From NCBI GenBank assembly GCA_944372595.1, contig CALVZT010000041.1, positions 1-6,481 of the forward strand: 6,481 nucleotides of DNA, written 5' to 3'. Each line of letters starts with the position of its first letter. The first letter of the stretch is position 1. The notes below the pieces were generated by a model. That model had not been told where the DNA came from and made no database searches. It saw only the letters and a list, made by a program, of their open reading frames with translations. The position numbers and the translations under genes were made by a program. Shown here one piece after another: positions 4,887 to 6,481 of this stretch. The stretch is from an uncultured Clostridia bacterium (GTDB lineage Bacteria; Bacillota; Clostridia; Christensenellales; UBA1242).

Positions 4887-5975
4887 ATGTATATCAAAAC
4901 TATAAGACTTCAAAATTATCGTAATTATAAGCAGTGTAATATAACTTTGGGTTCAAAATTAAATGTATTTGTTGGTAATAACGCACAGGGAAAAACAAAT
5001 CTTCTCGAAAGTATATTTTTTGCAAGTATTGGTAAAAGTCCAAGAACAAACAAAGAAAAAGATGTATTACTTTGGGGCGAAAAACAAGCCAACATAGATA
5101 TAGAAGTTATAAAAAAATTTAATAAAACAAAAATTACAATGTTTGTACTCAAAAACGACAAAAAGACGATAAAAATAAACAACATACCAATACGAAAAAT
5201 TGGGGATCTTATGGGGGAATTAGTAGTAGTATATTTTTCTCCTGACGAAATTAAATTAGTTAAAGAAGCACCAAATGATAGAAGACGATTTATGGATATT
5301 GACATAAGTCAAATAGATAAAAATTATTTTTACCTTTTACTTAGATATGAGAAAATTTTAAATCAAAGGAATAAATTATTAAAAGAAACACAAAATTATG
5401 AAATATTAAAAAGAACTATTTCTATTTGGGATGAACAACTAAGTAAAATAGCAAGCAAAATTATAATGAAAAGATTAAATTTCATAAATAAATTAAACGA
5501 ATATGCCAGTAGCGTACACAAACAAATAACATTTAATAAAGAAAATATTTCTTTAAGTTATCAAGGCATATATTGTGAGAGTGAAGAACAAACTGAACAA
5601 AAAATATTAACCGAACTCTCAAATAACCTAGAAAAAGATTTTAACCTTAAATATACAACAATTGGACCCCACAGGGACGATATAAAAATAACAATTAATG
5701 ATATTGATATAAGAAATTTTGGCTCACAAGGTCAACAAAGACTGACTACACTAACAATAAAACTTGCAGAACTAAGATTATTTAAAGAAGAGATAGGAGA
5801 AAGTCCAATATTACTTCTAGATGATGTATTAAGCGAATTAGATGAGAATAGACAAAAACAATTTTTACTACAAATTAAGGATATCCAAACTATTCTTACA
5901 TGCACTAATTTTCCTTATCCATTAGAAAATCAAGACAAAAGGTTTTTAATAAAAAATGGCTCTATTATAGTGTAA
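4887..5975 (+). CDS. recF: DNA replication and repair ATPase RecF
   Basis: The 362-residue SMC/ABC-type ATPase acts in recombinational repair of gapped DNA with RecO and RecR, helping load RecA and restart stalled forks. The N-terminus I-K-T-I-R-L-Q-N-Y-R-N-Y (3-14) is typical. Walker A is G-N-N-A-Q-G-K-T-N (30-38), followed by L-L-E-S-I (39-43). Then come Y-F-S-P-D-E-I-K-L-V-K (116-126), D-R-R-R-F-M-D (131-137), a helical arm at about 140-250, T-I-G-P-H-R-D-D (258-265), the ABC signature region F-G-S-Q-G-Q-Q-R (278-285) and Walker B with D-loop I-L-L-L-D-D-V-L-S-E-L-D (308-319). Length is normal and all ATPase motifs are intact. The ATG has AGGA 7 nt upstream. It has its own promoter and is divergent from dnaA; it lacks both the preceding small S4-domain gene and the small gene often found between recF and gyrB in Bacillus. 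Confidence 0.97.
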   Translation: MYIKTIRLQNYRNYKQCNITLGSKLNVFVGNNAQGKTNLLESIFFASIGKSPRTNKEKDVLLWGEKQANIDIEVIKKFNKTKITMFVLKNDKKTIKINNIPIRKIGDLMGELVVVYFSPDEIKLVKEAPNDRRRFMDIDISQIDKNYFYLLLRYEKILNQRNKLLKETQNYEILKRTISIWDEQLSKIASKIIMKRLNFINKLNEYASSVHKQITFNKENISLSYQGIYCESEEQTEQKILTELSNNLEKDFNLKYTTIGPHRDDIKITINDIDIRNFGSQGQQRLTTLTIKLAELRLFKEEIGESPILLLDDVLSELDENRQKQFLLQIKDIQTILTCTNFPYPLENQDKRFLIKNGSIIV

Positions 5976-6085
5976 ATGCCATATAGTTCTAACTAGATAG
6001 TTGTGTTATTAATTATATTAATTGTCATATATGGGCAAATAAAGGCGAAAAAGCAAAAATGATATAAAAAAATTGGCTTAAATAC

Positions 6086-6114
6086 TTTACTTATATATAT
6101 ATATATATTATAAT
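6086..6114 (+). promoter_or_regulatory. gyrB promoter with all-TA spacer
   Basis: TTTACT (6086-6091) and a perfect TATAAT (6109-6114) are exactly 17 nt apart, and the whole spacer (6092-6108) is alternating T and A. The predicted start falls near 6121, inside the left arm of the hairpin described next. The promoter implies gyrB is transcribed separately from recF. A run of alternating TA between the boxes makes the spacing prone to slippage and its melting sensitive to supercoiling; both are inferences. Confidence 0.75.
6092..6108 (+). repeat. (TA)8 dinucleotide tract
   Basis: Seventeen bases of strictly alternating T and A occupy exactly the interval between the -35 and -10 of the gyrB promoter. 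Such tracts are slippage-prone, and alternating AT DNA can unwind or extrude under negative supercoiling. Confidence 0.9.
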
Positions 6115-6149
6115 ATAACCATAGATAACAATCTATGGTTATTTTTTTT
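6115..6149 (+). terminator. 12-bp hairpin with U tract, upstream of gyrB
   Basis: ATAACCATAGAT (6115-6126) and ATCTATGGTTAT (6131-6142) form a perfect 12-bp stem around an AACA tetraloop, and T's run from 6142 to 6149. This is intrinsic-terminator architecture on the plus strand and could end recF transcription. It starts immediately after the gyrB -10 box and ends 15 nt before the gyrB ATG, so the gyrB transcript would begin within its left arm. It could then also act as a 5'-end stabilising hairpin or early attenuator for gyrB. The hairpin itself is clear; its role is not settled by sequence. Confidence 0.8.
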
Positions 6150-6164
6150 GTTAAGAGGTTTTAA

Positions 6165-6481
6165 ATGGATAATAATGATGTTATTAATGAGATAGATTCT
6201 CAAGAAAAAAAGCTTACACATTCTGTCAAATATGATGAAGGTGATATTCAAGTTTTGGAAGGCTTGGAACCAGTAAGAAAGCGTCCAGGAATGTATATTG
6301 GTTCAACTGATGAGAGAGGATTACATCATCTTATAACAGAGATTGTTGATAACAGTATTGACGAAGCATTAGCTGGGTATTGTGATAAAATAGAAGTTAT
6401 ATTAAATAAAGATGGCTCTGTTAGTGTTAATGATAACGGAAGAGGAATTCCAACTGGCATTCACAAAACAGAAGGCAAAAG
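6165..6481 (+). CDS. gyrB: DNA gyrase subunit B, N-terminal fragment (partial at window edge)
   Basis: The reading frame is open from the ATG at 6165 to the window end, 105 codons. It covers the start of the GHKL ATPase domain of the gyrase B subunit, which with GyrA introduces negative supercoils using ATP. Motifs: Y-D-E-G-D-I-Q-V-L-E-G-L-E-P-V-R-K-R-P-G-M-Y-I-G (23-46), the N-box E-I-V-D-N-S-I-D-E-A (59-68) with catalytic Glu59 and Mg-binding Asn63, G-Y-C-D-K-I-E-V (71-78), and D-N-G-R-G-I-P (90-96) with ATP-binding Asp90. The tail about residues 1-20 is acidic/polar and somewhat longer than in B. subtilis GyrB. AAGAGG (6153-6158) sits 6 nt before the ATG. The closely related ParE is possible in principle, but the position after recF strongly favours gyrB. 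Confidence 0.96.
   Translation, partial: MDNNDVINEIDSQEKKLTHSVKYDEGDIQVLEGLEPVRKRPGMYIGSTDERGLHHLITEIVDNSIDEALAGYCDKIEVILNKDGSVSVNDNGRGIPTGIHKTEGK

Noticed and set aside
5984..6002. TAGTT-CT-AACTA-GA-TAGTT short repeats after recF
   Set aside because: The arms are only 5 bp with 2-nt gaps, too tight for RNA hairpins. They could be a protein site but are expected by chance in AT-rich DNA.
6115..6164. Riboswitch or T-box in the gyrB leader
   Set aside because: The leader is only about 45 nt, with a single hairpin and no room for an aptamer or specifier domain.

Overview
This window looks like the chromosomal replication-origin neighbourhood of a very AT-rich low-GC Gram-positive bacterium (Bacillota, probably a clostridial-type lineage or a relative). 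Reasons: the gene set jag-yidC-yidD-rnpA-rpmH / dnaN-dnaA / recF-gyrB, strong AAGGAG ribosome binding sites, sigma-A-type promoters, and strongly A/T-biased codons. The genetic code appears standard: rnpA ends at TGA at its family's normal length, and the tryptophans checked are TGG. I see no mobile element, CRISPR array, tRNA, rRNA or accessory gene cluster.

Layout. 1-2013 (minus strand): the conserved rpmH-rnpA-yidD-yidC-jag cluster, read leftward from an excellent promoter at 2055-2083. jag runs off the left edge. A hairpin followed by eight U's sits between rpmH and rnpA and probably tunes ribosomal protein L34 against the RNase P protein. From rnpA on, the genes overlap or nearly touch. 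2095-4733 (minus strand): dnaA then dnaN, separated by an extremely AT-rich spacer (3202-3386) with several DnaA-box-like nonamers, the best oriC candidate here. 4734-4886: a compact divergent promoter region between dnaA and recF. 4887-5975 (plus strand): recF. 5976-6164: spacer with a gyrB promoter whose whole 17-nt spacer is an alternating TA tract, followed directly by a 12-bp hairpin and U tract. 6165-end (plus strand): the 5' part of gyrB.

The genes work together in starting and sustaining replication (DnaA initiator, beta clamp, RecF repair, gyrase) and in basic translation and membrane biogenesis (L34, RNase P protein, YidD, YidC, Jag/KhpB). The gene content is ordinary, but the arrangement is not. 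In the usual Bacillota order, dnaA-dnaN-recF-gyrB all point away from rpmH. Here the dnaA-dnaN block is flipped, so it points toward rpmH and is divergent from recF. This inversion, its consequences for where the origin lies, and the odd gyrB control region are the points most worth a second look. I did not find evidence of a wholly new biological system.
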